Positions 7,379-16,132 of a stretch of 64,000 nt of DNA are shown piece by piece. A program made the position numbers and the translations under genes. Where the stretch lies: the NCBI RefSeq assembly GCF_008369125.1, contig NZ_VOAY01000001.1, positions 1,116,001 to 1,180,000 of the forward strand. The letters run 5' to 3'. Origin of the DNA: Allopusillimonas sp008369125 (GTDB lineage Bacteria; Pseudomonadota; Gammaproteobacteria; Burkholderiales; Burkholderiaceae_B). A model generated the notes under the pieces. It had not been told where the DNA came from and did not search any database. It saw only the letters and a list, made by a program, of their open reading frames with translations. Numbering within the stretch: position 1 is the first letter of the stretch; each line of letters starts with the position of its first letter.

Positions 7379-9469
7379 TCAAGCCCAGCGACCACCGGCT
7401 TCGACGCGTTTAACCAGCAGCGGCGAAATAGCCCAAAACTTGGCCGCTTTGTCTGACTCTTGCGCGTATTGCCCGATGGCACGTGCGATGTTGTACAGAC
7501 CAATTTGCTCTGCATAATGCATGGGGCCGCCGCGAAATGCCGGGAAGCCGTAGCCACTCAAATACACCACATCAATATCAGAGGCACGCAGTGCTATACC
7601 TTCGTCCAGTATTTTGGCGCCTTCGTTAACCAGTGCGCAAAGGCAGCGCATCAAAATTTCTTCATCTGAAATTTTGCGTGGTGTAACACCTTTTTCGGCG
7701 CGGTAGGCTTCAATAATCTGTGTAACCACAGGATCAGGAATCGGCTTGCGGTTGCCCGGCTCATAGCGGTACCAGCCTGCAGAGGTCTTTTGCCCGAAAC
7801 GACCAACCTCGGCCAGCTTGTCGGCAACCATGGAGAAATCTTGATCAGGGTTTTGTGCAGCGCGATGCTTGCGAATTGACCAGCCAATATCTATGCCGGC
7901 CAGGTCGCCAACGCGGAATGGGCCCATGGCCATGCCAAAATCTTCAAGCACTTTATCAACCTGCTGGGGCAAAGCGCCCTCAACAATCAGGTCGTTGGTA
8001 ACGGTGTAATAGCGATGCAGCATGCGGTTACCGATAAACCCGTCGCACACACCCGAGACCACAGGCTGTTTGGCAATTTTCTTGGCCAGGTCGATACATG
8101 TGGCCAGCACATCATCGGCGGTCTTTTTGCCACGTACGATTTCAAGCAAACGCATCACGTTGGCGGGGCTGAAAAAGTGCAGGCCAATGACGTCGCCAGG
8201 GCGCTTGGTAAAGTTGGCAATAGCGTCGACATCAAGTGTAGACGTGTTCGAGGCCAGAATGGCACCTGGCTTCATTACCTTGTCGAGCGCGATAAACACC
8301 TGCTCTTTTACGTCCATGTTTTCGAATACGGCCTCGATCACCAGATCTGCCTGCGCCAGGTCCGCATAGTCGAGTGAGGTGGACAACAAACCCATGCGCT
8401 CTTCAACCTGCGCTTGTGTCAGGCGACCTTTTTTCATGGTGTTTTCGTAATTGCGGCGTATGGTGGCCACACCACGGTCGAGCGCGTCCTGCTTGGTTTC
8501 AAGCATGGTTACGGGTATGCCCGCGTTCAGAAAGTTCATTGTGATGCCACCACCCATGGTGCCGGCACCAATTACACCTACGACCTTGATGGGACGCAGC
8601 GCAATGTCTGAAGCAATACCCGGGATCTTGGTCGCAGCGCGCTCGGCCGCAAAAATATGACGCAGGGCCGCAGACTCAGGCGAACTCATTAACTGCAGGA
8701 AAAGCTGACGTTCTTGCTCTATACCCTGATCAAACGGCAGCGAAACACTGCCCGCAACTGCCTCAAGACACTTGAGCGGCGCAGGAAAGCGCTTTGCGCC
8801 TGCGGCCAGGTTGGCACGGGCCACCTGCAGCAGCGCCTCGGCGTCAGGCTGGTTAACCTTAAGGTCACGTACGCGCTTGTGCGAGGCGTTTTCTTTTGCC
8901 ATTTTTTCGGCGAAGGCTGTTGCACTGGCAACCACATCTGTATCAACCACCAGGTCAAAGAGTGGTGTGTCGGCAAGCTTGGTAGCCGACACAATAGTAC
9001 CGTTCACAATCATGTTCAGGGCTTTTTCAAGGCCTAGCAGCCGCGGTAAACGCTGTGTGCCGCCGGCGCCCGGCAAAATGCCCAGCTTGACTTCAGGCAG
9101 GCCTACACGTGCAGACGTGGCGGCTACACGGTAGTGTGCGCCCAGTGCCAGCTCAAGGCCGCCGCCCAGGCAAACGCCATCAATGGCCGCAACAACTGGC
9201 TTGACCGATGACTCCAGTACTTTAATCACCGTGCGCAATGTGGGCTCTTGCCCCGCCTTGGGTGTGCCAAACTCGCGTATATCAGCACCACCCGAAAATG
9301 CACGTGTGGTGCCTGTGAGCACAATTGCTACGACGTTGTCATCGGCTTGCGCGCGATCAACCAAGGTAACAATGGCGTGCCGCAGGTCAAAACCAAGACC
9401 GTTTACGGGAGGATTATCAAAGGTAATGACGGCAGTTTTACCTACCACTTCGTAATGTGCGCCGGGCAT
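7379..9469 (-). CDS. FadB-type multifunctional enzyme: enoyl-CoA hydratase / 3-hydroxyacyl-CoA dehydrogenase
   Basis: A 696-residue fused beta-oxidation enzyme. The N-terminal third is a crotonase domain (ITFDNPPVNGLG, GGADIREFG, GVCLGGGLELALG with one catalytic Glu, LPEVKLGILPGAGGTQR with the other). From about residue 295 follows an NAD-binding 3-hydroxyacyl-CoA dehydrogenase domain (VIGAGTMGGGI, ASNTSTLDV, GLHFFSPA), then two C-terminal helical HAD domains ending in GYGFPAFRGGPMHYA. All key blocks are present and the length is normal. The ATG at 9469 is preferred because CTGGAGT is seven bases upstream; the frame stays open to 9514. It is divergent from acyl-CoA dehydrogenase 1 across a 200-bp promoter region, and the thiolase follows it. 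Cytoplasmic, and expected to work on the same substrate series. Confidence 0.93.
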   Translation of the reverse strand: MPGAHYEVVGKTAVITFDNPPVNGLGFDLRHAIVTLVDRAQADDNVVAIVLTGTTRAFSGGADIREFGTPKAGQEPTLRTVIKVLESSVKPVVAAIDGVCLGGGLELALGAHYRVAATSARVGLPEVKLGILPGAGGTQRLPRLLGLEKALNMIVNGTIVSATKLADTPLFDLVVDTDVVASATAFAEKMAKENASHKRVRDLKVNQPDAEALLQVARANLAAGAKRFPAPLKCLEAVAGSVSLPFDQGIEQERQLFLQLMSSPESAALRHIFAAERAATKIPGIASDIALRPIKVVGVIGAGTMGGGITMNFLNAGIPVTMLETKQDALDRGVATIRRNYENTMKKGRLTQAQVEERMGLLSTSLDYADLAQADLVIEAVFENMDVKEQVFIALDKVMKPGAILASNTSTLDVDAIANFTKRPGDVIGLHFFSPANVMRLLEIVRGKKTADDVLATCIDLAKKIAKQPVVSGVCDGFIGNRMLHRYYTVTNDLIVEGALPQQVDKVLEDFGMAMGPFRVGDLAGIDIGWSIRKHRAAQNPDQDFSMVADKLAEVGRFGQKTSAGWYRYEPGNRKPIPDPVVTQIIEAYRAEKGVTPRKISDEEILMRCLCALVNEGAKILDEGIALRASDIDVVYLSGYGFPAFRGGPMHYAEQIGLYNIARAIGQYAQESDKAAKFWAISPLLVKRVEAGGRWA

Positions 9470-9506
9470 GGATACTCCAGAAGATGAGCTAGAAATGCAG
9501 GTGATA

Positions 9507-9521
9507 TTCTGCATTGCAGAA
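9507..9521. promoter_or_regulatory. candidate operator, perfect 7-1-7 palindrome
   Basis: TTCTGCATTGCAGAA is a perfect inverted repeat in the divergent promoter between the fadB-like and acyl-CoA dehydrogenase genes. Another TGCAGAAC half-site is at 9623-9630. The same half-site recurs in the iclR/Bug intergenic region (13534-13541 and, inverted, 13601-13607). The likely reader is the IclR protein encoded at 12601-13422, which is inference. Confidence 0.5.
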
Positions 9522-9669
9522 CTAAATTTTGATTTACTGCAGCTATACTAATCGCTAGTATAGTGGCTGTAAAGCAGTACGTACCCACAAATCCGCCCGA
9601 AATATCAATGAACGTTTCGCTGTGCAGAACTAACCGCACAGCCTTCGAAAACAAACAACAGGTCTCATC

Positions 9670-10872
9670 ATGGATATCCAATACACCAGCGATCAACTGG
9701 CTTTTCGTGACGAAGTACGCACATTTCTTGCACAGCATCTCAGCAAAGACGTGCAGCGCAAAGTCATGAACGATCAGCCCATCAGCAAAGAAGAGCGTCA
9801 GGGCTGGCAACGCACGCTCTACCAGCAAGGCTGGGGAGCGCCCGCATGGCCTGTTGAGTACGGCGGCACCGGCTGGGACGCCATCCAGCGACATATTTTT
9901 GAAGAAGAATGCGGTCGCGCCTTTGCGCCCGAGCAACTGCCTTTTGGTCTTAAAATGGTTGCGCCGGTTATTCAGAAGTACGCCAGCCAGGCGCAGAAAG
10001 ACCGCTTTCTGCCCGGCATTATTTCGGGCGATGACTGGTGGTGCCAGGGTTACTCTGAGCCGGGCGCGGGTTCAGACCTGGCCTCGCTTAAAACAAGCGC
10101 CGTACAGCAAGGCGACGACTACATCGTCAATGGCCAGAAAACCTGGACCACACTCGCTCAACATGCCAACTGGATATTCTGCCTGGTGCGCACCAATAGC
10201 GAAGTACGTAAGCAGGAAGGCATTTCATTTTTGCTGATCGACATGAACACCCCCGGCATTACCGTACGCCCCATCATCATGTTAGATGGTGGCCACGAAG
10301 TAAACGAAGTGTGGTTTGACAACGTACGCGTGCCGGTTGCCAACCGCATTGGCGAAGAAAACAAAGGCTGGACTTACGCCAAATACCTGCTCGGCCATGA
10401 GCGCACCAATATTGCGCGTGTAGGCCGATCCAAGGCCATTCTTAACCGGCTCAAGCGCATCGCTGCCTCGCAGCCTGGTAACCGCAGTGACCGTCTTATC
10501 GATGACACGTCTTTTCGCGAGCGTCTGGCCATGGTCGAGCTTGAGTTACAGGCACTTGAAATTACCAACCTCAAACTGATTGCCGCTGACGGTCAACAGC
10601 GCGCACCTGGCCCTGAAGCATCTATTCTGAAAATAAAAGGTTCGGAAATTCAGCAAGAGCTGTCTGAACTGTCCTCATTAGCGCTGGGTCCCTATGGCAT
10701 TGCACACATTGCAGCGGATGGCAGCGAGTACGCCAACGGTGTTTCAGACGCCATGCCGGCAGAGTATTACAGCTCTACCGCGCGCTACCTCAATAATCGC
10801 AAAACCACTATTTATGGTGGTTCCAGTGAGGTTCAGAAAACCATTATCTGCAAGGCCATACTGGGTATTTAA
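9670..10872 (+). CDS. acyl-CoA dehydrogenase (first of pair)
   Basis: A 400-residue FAD-dependent acyl-CoA dehydrogenase, which introduces an alpha,beta double bond into an acyl-CoA and passes electrons to ETF. Seen: N-terminal helical domain, GWGAPAWPVEYGG, the FAD-binding CQGYSEPGAGSDLASL in the beta domain (about residues 128-143), NGQKTWTT, and a C-terminal TIYGGSSEVQKTII. Long ACAD of the class often found in pairs in Burkholderiales. It runs divergently from the fadB-like gene and is followed after 84 bp by a second acyl-CoA dehydrogenase. Two different but adjacent ACAD proteins often form a hetero-oligomer in steroid or cyclic-acid catabolism, so the partner gene may be a subunit rather than an independent enzyme. 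Confidence 0.9.
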   Translation: MDIQYTSDQLAFRDEVRTFLAQHLSKDVQRKVMNDQPISKEERQGWQRTLYQQGWGAPAWPVEYGGTGWDAIQRHIFEEECGRAFAPEQLPFGLKMVAPVIQKYASQAQKDRFLPGIISGDDWWCQGYSEPGAGSDLASLKTSAVQQGDDYIVNGQKTWTTLAQHANWIFCLVRTNSEVRKQEGISFLLIDMNTPGITVRPIIMLDGGHEVNEVWFDNVRVPVANRIGEENKGWTYAKYLLGHERTNIARVGRSKAILNRLKRIAASQPGNRSDRLIDDTSFRERLAMVELELQALEITNLKLIAADGQQRAPGPEASILKIKGSEIQQELSELSSLALGPYGIAHIAADGSEYANGVSDAMPAEYYSSTARYLNNRKTTIYGGSSEVQKTIICKAILGI

Positions 10873-10956
10873 GCCTTTCTCCGGCCCAGGCCGCAACGTA
10901 CAACAAGACAATGATCACCCGCAGATACCCGAAAATATCGCGGACAAGGAAAGACT

Positions 10957-12108
10957 ATGAACTTCAACCTCACTGAAGAACAACTAGGCCTCGAAGACAC
11001 GCTACAGCGCTTTTTGAACAGAGACTACACCTTTGAAAAACGCCGCGCCCTACTCGCGAATGAAGACGGGTTTAGCCGCAGCGCCTGGGCCACCTACGCA
11101 GAACTTGGCATTCTCGCCCTGCCATTCCCGGAAGAATTTGGCGGCCTCGACGGTACGGCGGTTGACACGTATCTGGTCATGCGAACTCTGGGTAAAGGCC
11201 TTATTCTTGAACCTTACCTCAGCACCATTGTGTTGTGCGGCGGGGTTATCAGCGGCTTTGCCACCCAGGCCCAAAAACAGGTGCTGATCCCGTCACTGGC
11301 TTCGGGTGAAAGCTTGCTCGCGCTTGCGCATTACGAACCTCAGTCGCGCTACAACGAATCGCTGGTTGAAACCCAGGCCGTGGCCCAGGGCGACGGCTGG
11401 GTGCTAAGCGGCCACAAGGCTGTTGTACTGGGTGCACCCAGTGCTGATCACTTTCTGGTTTCTGCCCGTCTTGAAGGTGACAGCAACAGCGAAGAAGGCG
11501 TATCCCTGTTTCTGGTGCCTGCAGATGCCAGCGGCCTGAGCATTAACAGCTGGGTCAATCACGATGGCACCCGTGCCGGTGATGTTGTACTGCAACAGGT
11601 CAAGGTTAATGCCGACCAACTAATTGGCGAGCAAGGCAAAGCCATACCCGCCATCAGGCAGGCCATTGCCCTGGCCAACAGCGCCATGGCGGCCGAGACC
11701 ACAGGCATTATGCGGGCCCTGATTGCCGCAACGCTTGAGTACCTGAAAACACGCCAGCAGTTTGGTGTGCCGCTCAGCACCTTCCAGGCCCTGCAACATC
11801 GTCTTGCAGACATGGCCATTGCTGCCGAGCAGGCTGACTCCATGGCCTTGCGTGCCGCCATTGAAATGCAGAATCAAGACCCTACAGCACGCTTGCGTCA
11901 GGCGTCGGGCGCCAAAACTTACGTGGATCAACAGGCACGTCTGGTCGGGCAAGATGCCGTCCAGCTGCATGGTGGCATTGGCGTAACTGACGAGCTCGAT
12001 GTAGCGCACTACTTCAAGAGGCTTACCACGCTAAGCTTGATGTTTGGCGATGCCGCGTATCATCTGCAACGCTACAGCGACATGCTGGAGACCGCTAATG
12101 AGCAGTAA
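10957..12108 (+). CDS. acyl-CoA dehydrogenase (second of pair)
   Basis: A 383-residue acyl-CoA dehydrogenase family protein. Seen: N-terminal MNFNLTEEQLGLEDTLQRF typical of the helical domain, LALPFPEEFGGL, a mid-protein ALAHYEPQSRYNE in place of the usual TEPxxGSD FAD loop, and C-terminal QLHGGIGVTDELDVAHYFKRL. The altered FAD loop is common in the smaller partner of heteromeric ACADs, which often lack the full cofactor site. It overlaps the thioesterase gene by 11 bp and follows the first dehydrogenase closely, so the three are one transcription unit. Function as an obligate partner of the upstream gene is inference. Confidence 0.88.
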   Translation: MNFNLTEEQLGLEDTLQRFLNRDYTFEKRRALLANEDGFSRSAWATYAELGILALPFPEEFGGLDGTAVDTYLVMRTLGKGLILEPYLSTIVLCGGVISGFATQAQKQVLIPSLASGESLLALAHYEPQSRYNESLVETQAVAQGDGWVLSGHKAVVLGAPSADHFLVSARLEGDSNSEEGVSLFLVPADASGLSINSWVNHDGTRAGDVVLQQVKVNADQLIGEQGKAIPAIRQAIALANSAMAAETTGIMRALIAATLEYLKTRQQFGVPLSTFQALQHRLADMAIAAEQADSMALRAAIEMQNQDPTARLRQASGAKTYVDQQARLVGQDAVQLHGGIGVTDELDVAHYFKRLTTLSLMFGDAAYHLQRYSDMLETANEQ

Positions 12109-12547
12109 AACTGCTGAAGTTGTAATGCAAGTGGCTGATATCCCCGAGGGGTATCAGCCGCTCAGCCGCCCCAGCAATTTCAACACGCTGTGTGGCCCTT
12201 ACTTTGAGAAAGTCGAAAACGGCGTACACATTGGCCTGGGTCTGCGTATTGAAGGAAAACACCTGAACCAGCGCGACATCACACATGGCGGCATGCTGAT
12301 GGCGCTGGCCGACAATGCCATGGGTGACATTCTGGCCCGGGCCTACGATTACAAATTCGGGGTGGTAACAGTCAGCATGAACTCTGACTTTCTCAAGCCC
12401 GCCGCCATAGGCGACTGGGTGGAAGCCCGACCAGTTGTACACCGCAATGGCAAGACGCTGGCGTTTGCAGAGTGCCCGCTGTATGTAAACGACACGCTTA
12501 TTTTCAGGGCTAACGGCGTGTTTGCTGTGGTTGAAAGGCGGGGTTAA
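12098..12547 (+). CDS. PaaI-type hotdog-fold thioesterase
   Basis: A 149-residue hotdog-fold protein of the PaaI/YbgC group that hydrolyses acyl-CoA esters. Seen: the helical region DITHGGMLMALADNAMGD, where HGG and the following Asp are the usual oxyanion and base region, and VTVSMNSDFLKPAAIGDWVEA, the typical central strands. The ATG at 12098 overlaps the end of the upstream acyl-CoA dehydrogenase, indicating translational coupling; an earlier in-frame start at 12044 lies deep inside that gene and is unlikely. It is the last gene of the dehydrogenase unit and convergent with the IclR gene. It probably relieves CoA sequestration by releasing dead-end thioesters. Confidence 0.85.
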   Translation: MSSKTAEVVMQVADIPEGYQPLSRPSNFNTLCGPYFEKVENGVHIGLGLRIEGKHLNQRDITHGGMLMALADNAMGDILARAYDYKFGVVTVSMNSDFLKPAAIGDWVEARPVVHRNGKTLAFAECPLYVNDTLIFRANGVFAVVERRG

Positions 12548-12600
12548 GGTTCAGGCTGATGCCGTCAGAGAGCTACTAGTAGCCAAGGGCCTCCCCGCCC

Positions 12601-13422
12601 TCAGTGGCCCATTGCCGTTCTGATCTTTTCAACGGTTTCCAGCAACCGCGGCCGTACATCGTTAAGCAAAAACTCTTTTGAGACTGTAAACGAAGGCGCG
12701 CCGCAAGTAATAACCATAATTGGCTGGTTTTTGCTAAGCTGAAAGCCCACAGCAATGGCGTTGACATCTTTTTGCCAATCGCCGAACGAAGTCGTAATGC
12801 CAAGCGTTTGGTGCTCAACCACCGCTTTTTCTATGCCATTTAATATGTCTTTTTGTGACCAGGCGTCCAGTTCTCCCAACCGTTCGGCAATTTCGCGCCG
12901 CTCAGCTGCCGTGGCAATGGCCAGATAGCCACGCCCCATGGACGAGGTAACAATAGGTATACGCGCACCCACATCAAGGCTTAGCGTGAGCGCCGCCTGG
13001 CTGCGGCAGTTTTCGATATAAAGCATAGACAAACGGTCGCGCACGCCCAGCGACACCATAGCCTGTGAAAAATCAGCCAACTCTTGCATATAAGGGCGTG
13101 CCACCTGGCGGATATCAAGCTTGGCCAACATACCCACGCCCAGCGACAGCGTGGCCATGCCAATTTTATATTTACCGCTTTCTTCATCGTGAGTCAGATA
13201 CCCGAGCCGAACCAGCGTCATGGTAAGACGCGATACGGTTGACTTGGGAAGCCGGCAACGCTCGGCAAGCTCTTGATTGCTGAGTACACGGGTACCTGAG
13301 CGAAAGCAGGCAAGCACCTCTAGGCCTCGCGCCAGCGCGGTAACAAAATGCCGATCTTCGCCCGGCGGGGTTTTTTCTGAGCGCGTGTTAAGCGCAGTTT
13401 GGGATGGGGCTGTACTCATCAT
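12601..13422 (-). CDS. IclR-family transcriptional regulator 1
   Basis: A 273-residue IclR regulator. Seen: an N-terminal winged helix (FVTALARGLEVLACF, then LPKSTVSRLTMTLVRLGYL as the recognition helix) and a C-terminal effector domain with YIENCRSQAALTLSLDVG and SMGRGYLAIATAAER. The ATG at 13422 is preferred because GCAAAGG lies close upstream; the frame is open to 13458. It is divergent from a Bug receptor and CaiB transferase unit and convergent with the acyl-CoA dehydrogenase unit, so it probably controls one or both. TGCAGAA half-sites occur in both promoter regions. The inducer is likely a pathway acid or CoA ester, which cannot be identified here. Confidence 0.92.
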   Translation of the reverse strand: MMSTAPSQTALNTRSEKTPPGEDRHFVTALARGLEVLACFRSGTRVLSNQELAERCRLPKSTVSRLTMTLVRLGYLTHDEESGKYKIGMATLSLGVGMLAKLDIRQVARPYMQELADFSQAMVSLGVRDRLSMLYIENCRSQAALTLSLDVGARIPIVTSSMGRGYLAIATAAERREIAERLGELDAWSQKDILNGIEKAVVEHQTLGITTSFGDWQKDVNAIAVGFQLSKNQPIMVITCGAPSFTVSKEFLLNDVRPRLLETVEKIRTAMGH

Positions 13423-13533
13423 AACTAACCTTTGCAAGATAATGCCTTGACGGCCCAAACGGCATTATCAGGCATTCTCATAAGCAACATTGTTTACACC
13501 GCACATTCTGCGTACCGGAAATGATATAGCAAA

Positions 13534-13607
13534 TGCAGAACAGCTTCCTCCATGTTTACCCTTGCTTCGGTATAAGCTTATGCAATAGAATGGACTTTGA
13601 TTCTGCA
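13534..13607. promoter_or_regulatory. candidate IclR operator region between iclR and Bug gene
   Basis: Contains TGCAGAAC at 13534-13541 and the inverted TTCTGCA at 13601-13607, the same half-sites that make the perfect palindrome at 9507-9521. A weaker TTCTGCG is at 13506. The spacing here (about 60 bp between half-sites) is loose, so this may be two separate binding sites rather than one operator. Confidence 0.35.
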
Positions 13608-13678
13608 CAGTGGTTTTCGATAGCCAGTTTTTTGGCTGCTCCCTCTCTTCAGATAACCTCATTCAAGGTATACCCAAT

Positions 13679-14677
13679 ATGATTAGCTCCCTTAGCCGGC
13701 GCATGTCGGTCAAAACCCTGCTGGCCGTCGCAGCCGGGTCCCTGCTTGTGGCAGCCGGTGCTGCTAGTGCAGCCAACGCTGCTTACCCCGACCGCCCTGT
13801 TTCATGGGTCATTCCCTTCCCCCCGGGCGGCCCCACTGACGTTTCAACCCGTGTGCTGGCCGAAGCCTTCAGCAAAGCACTCGACGCCACCTTTGTTGCC
13901 GAAAACAAACCTGGCGCATCAGGCACCATCGGTGTACGCAACGTCATGCGCAGCAAGCCCGACGGCTACACCATAGGCATGCTTGCATCGCCCAGTCTTA
14001 CTGCGCCTTATATGCTGGCCGGCACGCCCTATGACCTCAGCAAAGACATCCAGCCTATTGGCGTTGCTTACGTAACCCCGCTCATTCTTGTCGTCAACCC
14101 CGAGGTTCTGCCCAATGTTACTGATCTGGCCTCATTGGCCAAGGCAGCCAAAAACGGTGATCTCAACTACACCTCAGCAGGCACAGGCAGCACCGGCAAC
14201 CTCACCATGGAATTGCTGAAAACTGAAATGGGCTTTGCAGCAACACACATCCCTTACCAAGGCAGTTCGCCCGCCGTTGCCGCCGTACTTGCGGGTGATG
14301 TTCCCATCATGTTTTCGGACTCGGTCGCCGTACTGCCCCAGATCAAGGCCGGCAAGCTGCGCGCCATCGCCGTCAACACCGAAAACTTCAACGCGTTGCC
14401 TGACGTCAAGTCTTTGAAAGATCAAGGCGTCACAGGTAGCAAGGCTATTTCTTGGGTAGGCGTTTTCGCACCGCTCAAAACCTCTGACGAAGTGCTTGCC
14501 AAGCTTTCTGATACCCTCAAAACAGTATTGAAAGATCCGCAAGTTGCTGCACGCATGATCTCGGTCGGCGCCTACCCGGCTTATGGTACTGCCGACGACA
14601 TGGCAAAGCGCATTGTTACTGATTCGGCCGTCTGGGAAAAAGTCATCAACGACAACAAACTCGGCGCGCGTAACTAA
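13679..14677 (+). CDS. Bug-family (TctC-type) periplasmic receptor 2
   Basis: A 332-residue Bug receptor. Seen: a signal peptide (SLSRRMSVKTLLAVAAGS core, cleavage near ASAANAAYPD), the mature start YPDRPVSWVIPFPPGGPTD, ENKPGASGTIG, and the HIPYQGSSP loop that closes over the ligand carboxylate in this family. The ATG at 13679 has CAAGG about ten bases ahead; the frame extends upstream to 13610 without a better site, and an internal ATG at 13703 is possible. It is divergent from the IclR gene and followed only 4 bp later by a CaiB-type CoA-transferase, so uptake and activation of one acid are probably linked. No membrane partners are present locally. Confidence 0.9.
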   Translation: MISSLSRRMSVKTLLAVAAGSLLVAAGAASAANAAYPDRPVSWVIPFPPGGPTDVSTRVLAEAFSKALDATFVAENKPGASGTIGVRNVMRSKPDGYTIGMLASPSLTAPYMLAGTPYDLSKDIQPIGVAYVTPLILVVNPEVLPNVTDLASLAKAAKNGDLNYTSAGTGSTGNLTMELLKTEMGFAATHIPYQGSSPAVAAVLAGDVPIMFSDSVAVLPQIKAGKLRAIAVNTENFNALPDVKSLKDQGVTGSKAISWVGVFAPLKTSDEVLAKLSDTLKTVLKDPQVAARMISVGAYPAYGTADDMAKRIVTDSAVWEKVINDNKLGARN

Positions 14678-14681
14678 AGCC

Positions 14682-15893
14682 ATGCCAAACACCACACTCT
14701 CTTCGCTTCCCCTTGCCGGTGTCCGTGTACTTGATCTCTCCCGCGTTTTCGCGGGGCCGCTTTGCACCATGGCACTCGGAGACCTCGGCGCAGAAATTAT
14801 CAAGGTAGAGCATCCAGTGCGTGGTGATGACACGCGCGACTGGGGCAAGCGTGTCGGTCCAACTGGCACCACCTACTTTAACTGTGCCAATCGCAACAAG
14901 CGGTCGATCACGCTTGATCTGCAGACCAAAGAAGGTCAGGAAATCGCCCGCAAGCTGGCTGCACAATGCGACGTTGTCGTGCAAAACTTCAAGTTTGGCG
15001 GCGTAGAAAGGCTCAATCTTGGTTACGAGCAGCTACGCAAAATTCGCCCTGACATCATTTACTGTTCTATCTCGGGGTATGACCGCAGCGGGCCTGAAGC
15101 GGCCCGCCCGGGCTACGACCTGGTCATGCAGGGCGAAACCGGCCTTATGTACATGAACGGCGAGCCTACCCAGCCACCGCTCAAGTTTGGCACCTCTGTC
15201 GTCGACATGTTTACCGGCATGTACGCCACGCAGGCCATACTGGCTGCGCTTTACCAGCGACGCGGCACAGGCACGGGCCAGCACATCGAGATGGCACTAT
15301 TCGACAGCGGCGTCATGGTTTCGGCATTTTATGGCCTTGAATCGCTGCTTATTGGTGAAGACGTGCCACGTTGTGGCAACTCGCATCCTTCTATCGTGCC
15401 CTACGGCGTGTTCGAAGCTCAAGATGGGCCGCTGGTACTTGCCGTAGGCAATAACGCCCAGTTTGCCCGCTTTTGTACTGACGTGATCGGGCGGCCCGAG
15501 TTGGCTACAGATGAGCGGTTCCGCACTAATCTTGGCCGTTCCAAGCACCGCGAGGCATTGTTGCCCGTCATCAACCAAGAGCTCGCTGCACGTAAACGCA
15601 AAGACCTGCTCCAGGGTTTGTCGGCAGCCAACATACCGTGCGGCGAGGTACTAGGGCTGCACGAGGCGTTAACGTCTGAGCGTGCGCAACAAAGTGGCTT
15701 AATCCAGCACTTTGGCCTGCCCGATGGCAGCCAGGCGCACATCATGGCACCGCCGTACAAGCTTAATGGTGAACGCCCTCCAGTGCGCCGTGGCCCACCC
15801 CAACTGGGTGAAGCCACCGACGAGGTTTTGCACGCCATGCTTGATCTGTCTGAGGAAGATCTGGCCAAGCTGCGAGACCAAGGCGTGATCTAG
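14682..15893 (+). CDS. CaiB/BaiF-type (class III) CoA-transferase 1
   Basis: A 403-residue family III CoA-transferase, which transfers CoA between carboxylates through an Asp-bound intermediate. Seen: GVRVLDLSRVFAGPLCTM at the N-terminus, IKVEHPVRGDDTRDWG (CoA-binding), and PGYDLVMQGETGLM containing the conserved Asp near residue 150. Full length. The start ATG 14682 lies 4 bp behind the Bug receptor stop, which suggests coupling. It closely resembles the transferase at 25030-26301, another Bug-linked copy. A 200-bp spacer with a hairpin and a 16-bp repeat array follows. The acid substrate is unknown. Confidence 0.93.
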   Translation: MPNTTLSSLPLAGVRVLDLSRVFAGPLCTMALGDLGAEIIKVEHPVRGDDTRDWGKRVGPTGTTYFNCANRNKRSITLDLQTKEGQEIARKLAAQCDVVVQNFKFGGVERLNLGYEQLRKIRPDIIYCSISGYDRSGPEAARPGYDLVMQGETGLMYMNGEPTQPPLKFGTSVVDMFTGMYATQAILAALYQRRGTGTGQHIEMALFDSGVMVSAFYGLESLLIGEDVPRCGNSHPSIVPYGVFEAQDGPLVLAVGNNAQFARFCTDVIGRPELATDERFRTNLGRSKHREALLPVINQELAARKRKDLLQGLSAANIPCGEVLGLHEALTSERAQQSGLIQHFGLPDGSQAHIMAPPYKLNGERPPVRRGPPQLGEATDEVLHAMLDLSEEDLAKLRDQGVI

Positions 15894-15981
15894 GCATATA
15901 CCCGTAATACCCTCGTCGCGCGTAACCGTGGTTTCCCGCGTGTGCGGGCAGGACGAAGGTGTTAGTAAAAGGCTGCAGGGC

Positions 15982-16014
15982 CAAGAGGGCTAACCATTAA
16001 GGCTAGCCCTCTTG
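15982..16014. terminator. stem-loop between convergent genes
   Basis: CAAGAGGGCTA (15982-15992) pairs perfectly with TAGCCCTCTTG (16004-16014) around an 11-base loop. It lies between the CaiB-type gene (+) and the yhaN-like gene (-). There is no run of T on either side, so it is a weak or factor-assisted terminator rather than a textbook one. Confidence 0.5.
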
Positions 16015-16020
16015 CCGTTC

Positions 16021-16132
16021 AAGCTGCACCACATTCAAGTGGCATCACACTGAAGCTGCAGCATGTTCAGGTTGCACCACGTTTAAGCTGCGCCACAATC
16101 AAGCCGCACCTCGTTCAAGCCGCACCACATTC
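16021..16132. repeat. 16-bp tandem repeat, seven units, extending into the yhaN-like 3' end
   Basis: Seven head-to-tail units of exactly 16 bp starting at 16021, 16037, 16053, 16069, 16085, 16101 and 16117. The first and last nearly match AAGCTGCACCACATTC. The yhaN-like stop codon (16099-16101) falls at the junction of units 5 and 6, so the last ten or so codons of that gene are repeat-derived. No spacers and no CRISPR-like palindrome are present. Confidence 0.88.

Noticed and set aside
9515..9669. Extra coding sequence upstream of the fadB-like gene
   Set aside because: Only 15 non-conserved codons and a better ribosome site at 9469; the stretch holds the operator palindrome instead.
16021..16132. 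Possible CRISPR array (16-bp repeats)
   Set aside because: Units are directly adjacent with no spacers, only 16 bp long and without a palindrome; it is a tandem repeat.
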